The position numbers were made by a program, and so were the translations under genes. Shown in pieces: positions 57,044-64,000 of a stretch of 64,000 nucleotides of DNA. Location: positions 1 to 64,000 of the forward strand of contig NZ_BJDS01000004.1 in NCBI RefSeq assembly GCF_005405265.1. Direction: 5' to 3'. Numbering within the stretch: position 1 is the stretch's first letter; the number at the start of each line of letters is the position of its first letter. The DNA is from Enterococcus songbeiensis. GTDB lineage: Bacteria > Bacillota > Bacilli > Lactobacillales > Enterococcaceae. The notes under the pieces were generated by a model, which made no database searches, was not told the origin of the DNA, and worked only from the letters and a program-made list of their open reading frames with translations.

Positions 57044-57631
57044 ATGCAACGATGTCCTTGGTCACAAGCCAATGAAAAAATGCAGGTGTATCACGATAAA
57101 GTGTGGGGTGTACCGGAATTTCGCGACCAACAGCTTTTTCGAAAATTAGTCCTTGATCTCAATCAAGCCGGATTAAGCTGGAACACGATTTTAAACAAGA
57201 CCGAAACTTTTGACGAAGCATTTGAAGGTTTCGATATTGAAACCGTCGCTGGTTTTGATCAGGAGAAATTCGACTCGTTGATGCAAAATAGTGGCATCAT
57301 CCGGAATCGATTAAAAATTGCAGCAGCGATCACCAATGCCCAATGTGTTTTAGCGATTCAAAAGGAATTTGGCAGTTTTTCTGATTATCTTTGGAAATTT
57401 GTTGATTTTCATCCCATCGAAAATCAGTTTGCAACAGCAGAAGAAGTCCCAACAAAAACGCCTTTGTCAGATGAGATTTCCAAGGATTTGAAAAAAAGAG
57501 GATTCAAATTTGTTGGGACAACCATCATTTATGCGTTTATGGAGGCGATCGGTATGGTCAATGACCATTTACTCACTTGTCCCTGTCATGAAACCGTAAA
57601 AGAAGTCAGTTTGACGAAAAATAAACATTAG
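57044..57631 (+). CDS. tag: DNA-3-methyladenine glycosylase I
   Basis: Tag removes 3-methyladenine from alkylated DNA. The 195-residue protein has the zinc ligands Cys4 (RCPW), His near residue 18 (HDKVWG) and the C-terminal HLLTCPCH, with the active region QAGLSWNTILNK near 45 and the helix-hairpin-helix-like middle. ATG 57044 follows AAGGAGG. The reductase gene downstream begins 10 bases after its stop, so the two form a unit. Confidence 0.92.
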   Translation: MQRCPWSQANEKMQVYHDKVWGVPEFRDQQLFRKLVLDLNQAGLSWNTILNKTETFDEAFEGFDIETVAGFDQEKFDSLMQNSGIIRNRLKIAAAITNAQCVLAIQKEFGSFSDYLWKFVDFHPIENQFATAEEVPTKTPLSDEISKDLKKRGFKFVGTTIIYAFMEAIGMVNDHLLTCPCHETVKEVSLTKNKH

Positions 57632-57641
57632 GAGGAAAATG

Positions 57642-58163
57642 ATGCGTAAACTTGTTTTTTATGGAGCCATTAGTTTGGATGGTTATTTAGCAGATACCGA
57701 AGATAATTTGCAGTGGCTTTTTGATACCCCCACAGGAGAAACAACGTATGCTGCTTTTGATCAATTGACAGATACATTGGTCATGGGACGAAAAACCTAT
57801 GAAGAATCAAAAAAACTGACGGAAGGCACGCCTTTTTATCAAGACAAGGAAGTCATTGTGTTTTCCCGTAAATTGAAAGAACTTCCAGATGCTACGGTCG
57901 TTTCGGAAAATCCTGTTGCGTATTTGAAACAATTGCAGCAGCAAGAAGGGAAAATGATCTGGTTTGTAGGCGGCGGCAATCTTTTAAAGCCATTGTTGGA
58001 GGCAGATATGATTGATGAATGGTGGATTCAAATCGCCCCTGTCCTATTAGGAAAAGGCAAGCGGTTGTTTGAAGATGGAAATTATCACCAACGCCTTGAA
58101 TTGGTTGATACAACACAAATGGAACAACTTTATGAACTGCATTACCGCAAAATTCACAAATAA
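57642..58163 (+). CDS. DHFR/RibD C-terminal-like reductase
   Basis: The 173-residue protein has the dihydrofolate-reductase fold of the RibD C-terminal group: FYGAISLDGYLAD at the start, LVMGRKTYEES near residue 46, the NADPH loop WFVGGGNLLKPLL near 108-120 and IQIAPVLLGKGKRLF. It is not a classical folate enzyme; YyaP/YwjB-like members have unknown substrates. ATG 57642 is chosen for its spacing to AGGAGG; ATG 57639 is three bases earlier. It follows tag. Confidence 0.82.
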   Translation: MRKLVFYGAISLDGYLADTEDNLQWLFDTPTGETTYAAFDQLTDTLVMGRKTYEESKKLTEGTPFYQDKEVIVFSRKLKELPDATVVSENPVAYLKQLQQQEGKMIWFVGGGNLLKPLLEADMIDEWWIQIAPVLLGKGKRLFEDGNYHQRLELVDTTQMEQLYELHYRKIHK

Positions 58164-58230
58164 AAAAGCACGCCATCCGAAGAGTGCGTGCTAGGAAAAG
58201 GTTGAGAGAAAGTTCTCAGCCTTTTAATTT
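58162..58230. terminator. Two hairpins between convergent genes
   Basis: AGCACGC/GCGTGCT (58167-58192) has a T-run on the minus strand and serves the FMN reductase. AAAAGGTTGAGA/TCTCAGCCTTTT (58196-58225) serves the plus-strand tag unit and overlaps the reductase stop codon. Confidence 0.75.
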
Positions 58231-58770
58231 TTCAAAAAACTCGATATATTTATCGGTAATCAATTGGAAGTAGCTAACCGTATCAGGTACAATCTCCCCG
58301 TTTTCATCTAAAAGATTTAAAATATTGCCGATATAAGCTTCAGGCTGTTGCAACGTTGGCATGTTCAAGAAAACTAAGGACTGACGCAGGTGATGGTTTG
58401 CACCAAAGCCGGAAACTGCTCCAGGAGAAACGCTGACCACCAAAGCAGGTTTGCCATCCCAAGAACTTTGCCCATAAGGACGAGAGCCTACATCCAACGC
58501 ATTTTTCAATGCGCCAGGCACGGAACGATTGTATTCTGGTGTAAAGAAATAAATGCCGTCCACTTGTTGCAATTCATGACGAAAGGCTTGCCAGCTTTCC
58601 GGAACCTTTCCTTCAACTTCCAAATCTTCATTATAAAATGGGAGTGTGCTGAAGTCGATGAATACTGCTTCATAGCCCTCGGGTAAAAGCGCAGCAAGTT
58701 TTTTTGCAACGATTTTATTGTAGGAGCCTTCTCGTAAACTACCTACTAAAATACCAATTTTTTTTGTCAT
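58216..58770 (-). CDS. NADPH-dependent FMN reductase
   Basis: The 184-residue flavoprotein of the NADPH:FMN reductase/chromate reductase group has the FMN phosphate loop GSLREGSYNK near residue 9, FSTLPFYNED near 40 and FFTPEYNRSVPGALKNALDVGSR (key part PEYNRSVPG near 77). It probably reduces quinones, azo compounds or metals. ATG 58770 follows GGAGGAAGG; an upstream in-frame ATG adds 24 unlikely residues. It is a single gene. Confidence 0.87.
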   Translation of the reverse strand: MTKKIGILVGSLREGSYNKIVAKKLAALLPEGYEAVFIDFSTLPFYNEDLEVEGKVPESWQAFRHELQQVDGIYFFTPEYNRSVPGALKNALDVGSRPYGQSSWDGKPALVVSVSPGAVSGFGANHHLRQSLVFLNMPTLQQPEAYIGNILNLLDENGEIVPDTVSYFQLITDKYIEFFEKLKG

Positions 58771-58936
58771 GTTCCTTCCTCCATTTCTTGGTTCTATCTC
58801 TATCTTAGCGAGAAAAGTCTGAAATGACAAAAGATACGCCAAAATAATTTGGACTGTAAAGAAAAAACTCTTTACACCTTATCAAAAAACTGGTAAACTA
58901 TCTTTTGTGATTAAGACTAATGGAGGTGTAATCGTA

Positions 58937-59212
58937 ATGGCAGTAAAAATTCGTTTAAAACGCATGGGTTCTAAAAAGAGTCCTTTTTATCGTATCGTAG
59001 TAGCAGATTCACGTTCTCCTCGTGACGGACGTTTCATCGAAACAGTAGGTACTTACAATCCTTTGAAAGACCCTGCAGAAGTAACTTTAAAAGAAGATCT
59101 AGTTTTAGATTGGTTATCAAAAGGAGCTCAACCTTCTGATACAGTTCGTAACATCCTTTCAAAAGAAGGCGTTATGAAAAAACATCACGAAGCAAAATTC
59201 ACTAAGAAATAA
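58937..59212 (+). CDS. rpsP: 30S ribosomal protein S16
   Basis: S16 is a small-subunit assembly protein. The 91-residue sequence starts [19 protein letters not shown] and has [21 protein letters not shown] and [15 protein letters not shown], all typical. ATG 58937 follows GGAGGTG; earlier in-frame starts are ahead of that site. khpA follows 11 bases later. Confidence 0.96.
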   Translation: MAVKIRLKRMGSKKSPFYRIVVADSRSPRDGRFIETVGTYNPLKDPAEVTLKEDLVLDWLSKGAQPSDTVRNILSKEGVMKKHHEAKFTKK

Positions 59213-59223
59213 GGGGACCAATT

Positions 59224-59472
59224 ATGACAGATTTGAAAGATTTAGTCTTAACAATCGTCCGACCATTGGTTACGCATCCTGATCAAATTACGCTTGATGT
59301 AGTTGAATCAGATGATTTCTATGAATACAACTTATCTGTTGCTCCAGAAGATATCGGTCGTATCATCGGCAAACAAGGTCGGGTCGCTAAAGCGATTCGC
59401 ACGATTGTTTACGGCGTGCGTACAGAAGGACCCAAGAAAGTCCGCTTGAATATTCTAGACGGCAAAGAGTGA
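59224..59472 (+). CDS. khpA: KH-domain RNA-binding protein KhpA
   Basis: KhpA (YlqC) is a single-KH RNA-binding protein that works with KhpB/EloR in cell elongation in streptococci. The 82-residue protein has the KH GxxG loop as GRIIGKQGRVAKAIRTI near residues 43-59. ATG 59224 follows GGGG. It lies after rpsP as in other Firmicutes, but a terminator follows instead of rimM-trmD. Confidence 0.93.
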   Translation: MTDLKDLVLTIVRPLVTHPDQITLDVVESDDFYEYNLSVAPEDIGRIIGKQGRVAKAIRTIVYGVRTEGPKKVRLNILDGKE

Positions 59473-59478
59473 GAAATG

Positions 59479-59511
59479 ATCTCAGCGATTTTTCAATCGT
59501 TGGGATTTTTT
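59479..59511 (+). terminator. Terminator after khpA
   Basis: ATCTCAGCGAT pairs with ATCGTTGGGAT (wobble pairs included) around a six-base loop, followed by Ts. Confidence 0.7.
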
Positions 59512-59631
59512 ATTTTCTTCACGGAAAGAAATCAGGTACACTTTTATAGAAGAAGGAAAAATCCGTCGCAAGCCGCATGTTATTTCGACGAGTTTTGAGG
59601 ATAATGAAAGTAAGGATAGGAGGAAAATCCA

Positions 59632-59895
59632 ATGACCCAAATTTTTGTTTGGTTAGCTATTGCACTACTTATCTACTTTATTTTTAAAATCGGCTCATTT
59701 ATCTGGCGACTGATTGGCTTTTTAGCCATTGTATTTTTGCTCTGGATCTTTCGAGAGGATATTTTTTCTCAGGTTAATCAGTGGGTCTCCAATTTTGATA
59801 GCGACGATCTTGGCAGTTTTTTGAAACAAGCGGCTGATTTTATCGTTGAAAAATTCAATCAAGTCGTTGCATGGTTTCAACAATTACTGGCATAG
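59632..59895 (+). CDS. Small membrane protein, unknown
   Basis: I do not recognise this 87-residue protein. Hydrophobic segments cover about residues 4-21 and 23-44 (LIYFIFKIGSFIWRLIGFLAIVF-type, with Arg between), then an amphipathic C-terminus with repeated Val/Phe/Trp (VNQWVSNFDSDD, EKFNQVVAWFQQLLA). ATG 59632 follows AGGAGG. It ends right before a long palindrome. It may associate with the membrane with its tail as a helix; no role can be inferred. Confidence 0.68.
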   Translation: MTQIFVWLAIALLIYFIFKIGSFIWRLIGFLAIVFLLWIFREDIFSQVNQWVSNFDSDDLGSFLKQAADFIVEKFNQVVAWFQQLLA

Positions 59896-59990
59896 AAAAA
59901 AGCGGGGTATGATGAAGCAATCCCCAAAAGTTAGACCAAAAAATCTAACTTTTGGAGGTTACTACATGATTGTATCCCGCTTTTTTTTAT
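59896..59990. repeat. Long imperfect palindrome with nested hairpins
   Basis: Outer arms AAAAAGCGGG/CCCGCTTTTT (59897-59906 and 59976-59985) enclose an imperfect middle and a perfect inner stem CAAAAGTTAGA/TCTAACTTTTG (59925-59935 and 59944-59954). It can act as a bidirectional terminator for the two convergent genes. The inner part resembles the abutted ends of IS3-family elements, but no transposase is present. Confidence 0.65.
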
Positions 59991-59994
59991 TTTC

Positions 59995-60795
59995 TTAAAA
60001 TCCTCGGCCACCGCCGCCAAACGTTCCGCCGCCGCTGGAGTGGGTGGTGCTGCCGCCGCCAAATCCACCGCCGGAATTGTTGTTTTTCGGAATTCGGCGA
60101 GTTGTAACAAAGGAGTGAACCAGCCGATTTTCTTTTTTTGTTAACTGGACATCTGCATTTTCATGATATGCGTAGGTGTAGCCCCCTCGTTTTAGCTGAT
60201 ACGTTGATTTTGTAACCAAGAAGAAGGCGATACTTGCAACGAGCGCCGCTGCTACAGCAATACCAATCTCAAGAGGAGTAATCACTTTATAACGAGTGAT
60301 TTTTCCAGTTTCTTCATCAACCCGGTAATGACCGCCGGGAACTCCTTCTGCAACAAAGGTTTCTGTTTTTTCTAGGTACGTTTTTGCCGCTTCAAAATAA
60401 TTTTCATCACCCATCTCTGTTTCTAACGCATCTAAAATAGTGTCGATCCGCCGATCGGTTAAATAATCGATCATGTTTCCAGATGTCGAGATATAAATTT
60501 GTCGTTGATTCATATCCAGCAACAACACAGCACCATTTTGATTGTTGCCGACTTTTTCCCGCAAATAATCATCAGCAAAATCACGAGGCTCCTCCTGATT
60601 GTCATAGGTGGTTACGATAAAAACATTGCCTTTGATGGTTTCACCGATTTTTGTTGCGGTTTCGTTGAGCTGGGTGATTTGTGAGTCGGTAAATAACTGT
60701 GCATCATCTTCTACTAAATCGCTGGCTGCAATAGCCGGATGGGCAAAAAGAAGACTGGCGACGATACCGAATAAAAGAAGCCCAAGCTTTTTCAA
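59995..60795 (-). CDS. TPM-domain protein (YdjH/YgcG-like)
   Basis: The 266-residue exported protein has a signal peptide (about residues 1-23, cleavage near AIAA), a TPM domain at about 25-150 (VEDDAQLFTDSQITQLNETA, VFIVTTYDNQ, NGAVLLLDMNQRQIYIST), one membrane segment near 178-198 and a C-terminus rich in Gly and Ser ending GGGGRGF. It resembles B. subtilis YdjH. The start overlaps the zinc-ribbon gene by four bases. It ends the three-gene operon. Confidence 0.85.
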   Translation of the reverse strand: MKKLGLLLFGIVASLLFAHPAIAASDLVEDDAQLFTDSQITQLNETATKIGETIKGNVFIVTTYDNQEEPRDFADDYLREKVGNNQNGAVLLLDMNQRQIYISTSGNMIDYLTDRRIDTILDALETEMGDENYFEAAKTYLEKTETFVAEGVPGGHYRVDEETGKITRYKVITPLEIGIAVAAALVASIAFFLVTKSTYQLKRGGYTYAYHENADVQLTKKENRLVHSFVTTRRIPKNNNSGGGFGGGSTTHSSGGGTFGGGGRGF

Positions 60796-61898
60796 ATGAA
60801 ATACCCCCCAACTAAGAAGAGCAGTAAGACGATCAGAAAAATTCCAAATGCGGTAGCGCCCAATTTTTTATAACTAATGGGTAAAATACCGCTGACTTTT
60901 CCGGTCTGACCATTCATTGCATAATAGTAGATTTTTTTATCCGCTTCATTGCTGCGGTAAGTGACAAGCCAAACCGGTAACAGCAAATAATCTTCCTTTT
61001 CTGCGGTCAGTTCAACCTGCTTTTGTTTCGTCACAAAAGTGGAGAAGCTGCCGACAGTTTCCTTTAGCAAATCTTCGCTGTAGGAAGATAATTCTTTTTC
61101 AATTGCAGGCTTCATTTCCAAATACTCAATGTCACGTTTTTCTGCTTGAAAGCCAGCAAGGTATTGGTTTTTAAATGCCACCGCTTTATCCATGGGAAAA
61201 GGTTGTACCCCACTAACCATTTTTTGTTGGACATTTTTTGAAAGTGCATTTTTAACCAAGTTCTTAAATTTGATGGTACCGGCTCGCTCAATCTCATATT
61301 GCTTGGTCTCGGTGTATTCAATATCTCCCACGAGCCAAACCCGCAAAGAAGTACCGGTTCCGGTGATTTCGCCTTTGGTTTCGGCATCGACATTCCAATA
61401 AGGAAAGTAAACGCCGGTAAGTTTTTCTACTTGAGCTTGACTGAAAAAGTCTTTCGGCACAAACCATTTCTTCTGTGCCCAAGCTAAAAATTTTTCGGTT
61501 GCCGCTTTTTTGCCGACTGAAAAAGGTAAAACTTTGCTAGGCAGAAATTTCCCGCTTAAGCGCCCCTGCAAGACCACCGGGTTATGACAGTAGTAGCAGT
61601 AGGTGGCAGCGGTGGTTGCATCAGTTACGATTTCTGCGCCGCAGCTGGGGCAGAGAAATAAATCCATCGGCTCCGCTAATCCATCATCGGCTTCCGTCGT
61701 TTCAGTTGTTTCGGTTTTTGGATCACTAGCGGCTGTTGTTTCATCCACCATTTGCGCTTGTTTTTGTTTTTCCTCAAAGGCGCTGACTTCATCAACTGTA
61801 AAAATACTCAAACAATAGGGACAGTGAAATTTCTGGTCGTCAGGGTCAAAAGTCAATGCCCCGCCGCAATTGGGACATTTGTGTGTTAGGACATCCAT
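60792..61898 (-). CDS. Zinc-ribbon membrane protein (YdjG-like)
   Basis: The 368-residue protein has two zinc ribbons: CPNCGG with CPYC near residues 8-31 and CPSCG with CYYC near 83-105, joined by an acidic/Thr-rich linker. A central domain follows with VYFPYWNVDAETKGE, and one membrane segment lies at the C-terminus (about 347-366). This layout matches B. subtilis YdjG. ATG 61898 is chosen for its spacing to GAGGAG. It lies between the SPFH and TPM genes and overlaps the latter. Confidence 0.82.
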   Translation of the reverse strand: MDVLTHKCPNCGGALTFDPDDQKFHCPYCLSIFTVDEVSAFEEKQKQAQMVDETTAASDPKTETTETTEADDGLAEPMDLFLCPSCGAEIVTDATTAATYCYYCHNPVVLQGRLSGKFLPSKVLPFSVGKKAATEKFLAWAQKKWFVPKDFFSQAQVEKLTGVYFPYWNVDAETKGEITGTGTSLRVWLVGDIEYTETKQYEIERAGTIKFKNLVKNALSKNVQQKMVSGVQPFPMDKAVAFKNQYLAGFQAEKRDIEYLEMKPAIEKELSSYSEDLLKETVGSFSTFVTKQKQVELTAEKEDYLLLPVWLVTYRSNEADKKIYYYAMNGQTGKVSGILPISYKKLGATAFGIFLIVLLLFLVGGYFI

Positions 61899-61920
61899 AA
61901 TCATTCTCCTCTTCTAACCA

Positions 61921-63159
61921 TCAGCTGTCCAAAGGCACGCCTTTGAATGGTTTGCCGCAATTTGGGCAGAACTTAGGAATTCCTTTAGAAAGATCAATGA
62001 TTTCTCCGCATTCGCTGCATTTCATTTTGAGATTTGCTGCAGCTTGGGTTTCTGGTTTCGGTGTCCCGCAATTACTGCAGAATTTCCCTGTATTTTCTGT
62101 ACCACACTGTGGACAGGTCCATGTGTCTTTGTTTCCTGATTGTTGCGCTTGTTGGGATTGCTGGATTTGTTCATTATTTGCTTGGGAAGCTTGATTTAAA
62201 AAGCCGCCGCCTGCGTTCATACCCATGCCCATTCCGAAAAATCCGGTGGTTGCGCCGCCTTCATTTTTACCGGCAGCTTCCATTCCTCGGGCAACGGAAC
62301 CCTGTACATAGCCTTCCCGTACGCCAGGATCTCCCAACATGGCTCCTTGGTTGCGCATGTTGATTAATTTCACAGAATCATCCGTGTAAGAAATGCTGGC
62401 CACCGCCACTGAAACGATTTCCATTCCTCGTAGCTCCGTCCAGCTGCTGTCTAAGACATCTCCCATATATTTGCTTAGTTCCATACTTTTTGACGGAACA
62501 TAAGAAATTCGCTGACCGTCAGCGGACATTTGATTAATGGATGCCTGCAAAGCGGTCAAAAATTCATTAAGGTATTGTTCATTGATGTCGTCGATTTCCA
62601 CCTGCGTTTTATTTTTAGGAATTGCATTGGTATAAAATAAAATCGGGTCGGTGACTTTCATCGAATAGGAACCATGAGCCCGCAAGAAAAGTTCTGCGTT
62701 GTAAAAATTGTCAAAATAGTTGATCGGTGAGGCGGTACCAAATTTGATTCCTTTGATTTCTTGCAAATTGATATAAAAAACTTGTTGCTTTTGCGGAGTC
62801 ACGCCGCCGAATTTAAATCGATCGAAGGTTTCTTTGATTGCATCTTTTAAAGAGCCATTGAACATGGAAGGTGCAAGATCATTTTTTACCGTATAATAGC
62901 CTTCTTCAGCAGTAAAGTCGATAATTTTCCCACCGTCGACTAACAACATCATCATGTTTGGATAAACATGAATCACTGAACCGTCTGTGATAACATCTGT
63001 CGTTCCTTTACGGTTTGAGCCTCGTTTGTCATCTTGCCGAACTTTGACACCCTTTGTCATTACTGTCGTGTCGCTCATCTCTTCTGGTTCAATGACCTCT
63101 AGCCACTGATCGGCAAGTCCGCCGCCCACCATACTTGTCGCTGCTTTAATGATTCCCAT
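61921..63159 (-). CDS. SPFH-domain protein with zinc ribbons (YdjI-like)
   Basis: The 412-residue protein has an SPFH/virion-core-like N-domain (about residues 30-290; GYYTVKNDLAPSMFNGSLKD, KVTDPILFY), a Gly/Met/Gln-rich linker (GFFGMGMGMNAGGGF) and two zinc ribbons at the C-terminus (CPQCG/CSNCG near 347-365 and CSECGE/CPNCGK near 382-404). It has no clear membrane segment. B. subtilis YdjI, which recruits to the membrane with PspA, has the same layout. ATG 63159 follows AAAGGAGG. It heads the operon; no pspA gene is nearby. Confidence 0.84.
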   Translation of the reverse strand: MGIIKAATSMVGGGLADQWLEVIEPEEMSDTTVMTKGVKVRQDDKRGSNRKGTTDVITDGSVIHVYPNMMMLLVDGGKIIDFTAEEGYYTVKNDLAPSMFNGSLKDAIKETFDRFKFGGVTPQKQQVFYINLQEIKGIKFGTASPINYFDNFYNAELFLRAHGSYSMKVTDPILFYTNAIPKNKTQVEIDDINEQYLNEFLTALQASINQMSADGQRISYVPSKSMELSKYMGDVLDSSWTELRGMEIVSVAVASISYTDDSVKLINMRNQGAMLGDPGVREGYVQGSVARGMEAAGKNEGGATTGFFGMGMGMNAGGGFLNQASQANNEQIQQSQQAQQSGNKDTWTCPQCGTENTGKFCSNCGTPKPETQAAANLKMKCSECGEIIDLSKGIPKFCPNCGKPFKGVPLDS

Positions 63160-63300
63160 GATTGTCTTCCTCCTTTAAAAAAGTTACAAAGTGTTAATTC
63201 ATTATACCATAGGCGCTGATTTCTAAAACTTATGACGCAAAAGCTTCAGAGAATTTATTAAAAGAACGTAGGAAACCTAGTTTTTTAGTTAAAAATTCCG

Positions 63301-63306
63301 TATAAT
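63301..63306 (+). promoter_or_regulatory. Probable dnaX -10 element
   Basis: TATAAT lies 39 bases before the dnaX start. A -35 is weak (TAGTTT at 63278-63283). Confidence 0.45.
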
Positions 63307-63344
63307 AGTAACTAGCGAATTTTTTGAAAAAGGGGAGAAAAAGT

Positions 63345-64000
63345 ATGGCCTATCAAGCACTTTACCGCGTTTGGCGTTCTCAAAGATTTGACGATGTCGT
63401 CGGTCAAAAAGCAATCACCCAAACGTTAAAAAATGCGATCCTTCAAGATCAAATCTCACATGCCTACCTATTTACAGGGCCAAGAGGTACCGGGAAAACC
63501 AGTGCTGCCAAAATTTTCGCCAAAGCCATCAATTGCCCCAACAGTCAAAACGGGGAGCCCTGCAATGAATGTGACATGTGTCGTTCCATTACTACGGGAA
63601 CGCAAGAAGATGTTATTGAGATCGATGCTGCCAGCAACAATGGCGTGGAAGAAATTCGTTTTATTCGAGAGCGTGCCAATTACGCTCCAACAAAAGCGAA
63701 ATATAAAGTTTATATTATTGATGAAGTCCATATGCTTTCGACAGGAGCCTTTAATGCTTTATTGAAAACTTTGGAAGAACCGCGAAAAAATGTCGTCTTT
63801 ATTTTGGCAACGACTGAACCTCATAAAATTCCGGCAACGATTATTTCTCGAACACAACGCTTTGATTTTAAACGAATCGATACCCAAGATATCGCTGCTC
63901 ATTTAGCTCATGTGCTGCAAACGAGTCAAATCGAGTACGAAGAAGAAGCGCTTTATGTGATCGCTCGAGCGGCAGAAGGCGGGATGCGGGATGCGCTGAG
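63345..64000 (+). CDS. dnaX: DNA polymerase III subunit gamma/tau, partial
   Basis: DnaX is the clamp-loader ATPase of the replisome. The frame starts at ATG 63345 after GGGGAG and runs out of the window at 64000 (about 218 codons). Seen motifs are ALYRVWRSQRFDDVVGQ, Walker A GPRGTGKTS near residue 45, the zinc module with CNECDMC near 73-79, DAASNNGVEEIR near 93, Walker B IIDEVHML near 125 and the sensor 1 region ILATTEP. The full protein would continue about 350 residues further. A recR and ybaB pair usually follows. Confidence 0.94.
   Translation, partial: MAYQALYRVWRSQRFDDVVGQKAITQTLKNAILQDQISHAYLFTGPRGTGKTSAAKIFAKAINCPNSQNGEPCNECDMCRSITTGTQEDVIEIDAASNNGVEEIRFIRERANYAPTKAKYKVYIIDEVHMLSTGAFNALLKTLEEPRKNVVFILATTEPHKIPATIISRTQRFDFKRIDTQDIAAHLAHVLQTSQIEYEEEALYVIARAAEGGMRDAL

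Overview
The window is chromosomal DNA of a low-GC Gram-positive coccus, almost certainly an Enterococcus. The main reason is a copYZAB copper operon whose CopB has the His/Met-rich head and CPH motif of the E. hirae enzyme. Supporting evidence is a complete F1Fo-ATPase operon in the order a-c-b-delta-alpha-gamma-beta-epsilon, secG-esterase-rnr-smpB, a pyruvate oxidase, DUF1146-murA-epuA, ylxM-ffh, rpsP-khpA, and strong AGGAGG-type ribosome binding sites. I would not name the species from sequence alone. No prophage, CRISPR array, rRNA or intact insertion sequence was seen.

Layout. 0-4.4 kb is the most degraded part: an AT-rich orphan gene, an mrr restriction endonuclease gene interrupted by an in-frame TGA, a SulP anion transporter on the minus strand, and a frameshifted yueI-like gene joined to a foreign gene tail. 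4.3-8 kb is a four-gene siderophore-iron ABC importer behind a near-perfect Fur box. 8-12 kb holds pyruvate oxidase, a membrane-anchored alpha/beta hydrolase and a yjdI-yjdJ pair. 11.7-15.7 kb is secG-est-rnr-smpB. 16-22.6 kb is the ATP synthase operon, with a terminator-like hairpin and a long gap between atpE and atpF. 22.6-28.3 kb holds an HI_0552-like gene, DUF1146-murA-epuA, a secreted 3D-domain protein, yidD, an acetyltransferase and a ROK kinase. 28.4-33.8 kb is the branched-chain amino acid importer livKHMGF plus a CBS-ACT protein, behind a promoter covered by CodY-like boxes. 34.2-35.5 kb has tRNA-Tyr, tRNA-Gln and galM. 35.5-40.8 kb is copYZAB with two cop boxes.

40.8-47.5 kb is a run of single genes: a Phd-like protein without a toxin, a small membrane protein, a DUF2087 regulator, an aminotransferase, a DUF4649 protein, pstS with phased PhoP boxes, a divergent WYL regulator/GyrI-like pair and a Cys-rich orphan. 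47.6-50 kb encodes a PhoR/PhoP-type two-component system, which probably acts on the pstS promoter 3 kb away. 50.2-52.4 kb is DUF523-ylxM-ffh. The 6.5 kb between ffh and rpsP-khpA, genes adjacent in Bacillus, holds unrelated genes: a monooxygenase, a TcyP-type cystine transporter, a GntR-ABC module with a clear operator, tag, a DHFR-like reductase and an FMN reductase. 59.6-63.2 kb carries a small membrane protein, a long imperfect palindrome and a three-gene envelope-type operon resembling B. subtilis ydjI-ydjG-ydjH. The window ends inside dnaX.

Most of the window is conserved core genome. I did not find a convincing new multi-gene system. The items most worth a second look are the interrupted mrr gene, the yueI-like deletion scar, the hairpins inside the atp and liv operons, the apparent ATC start of the SulP gene, the solitary Phd-like gene, the SPFH/zinc-ribbon/TPM operon without pspA, and the palindrome at 59.9 kb.
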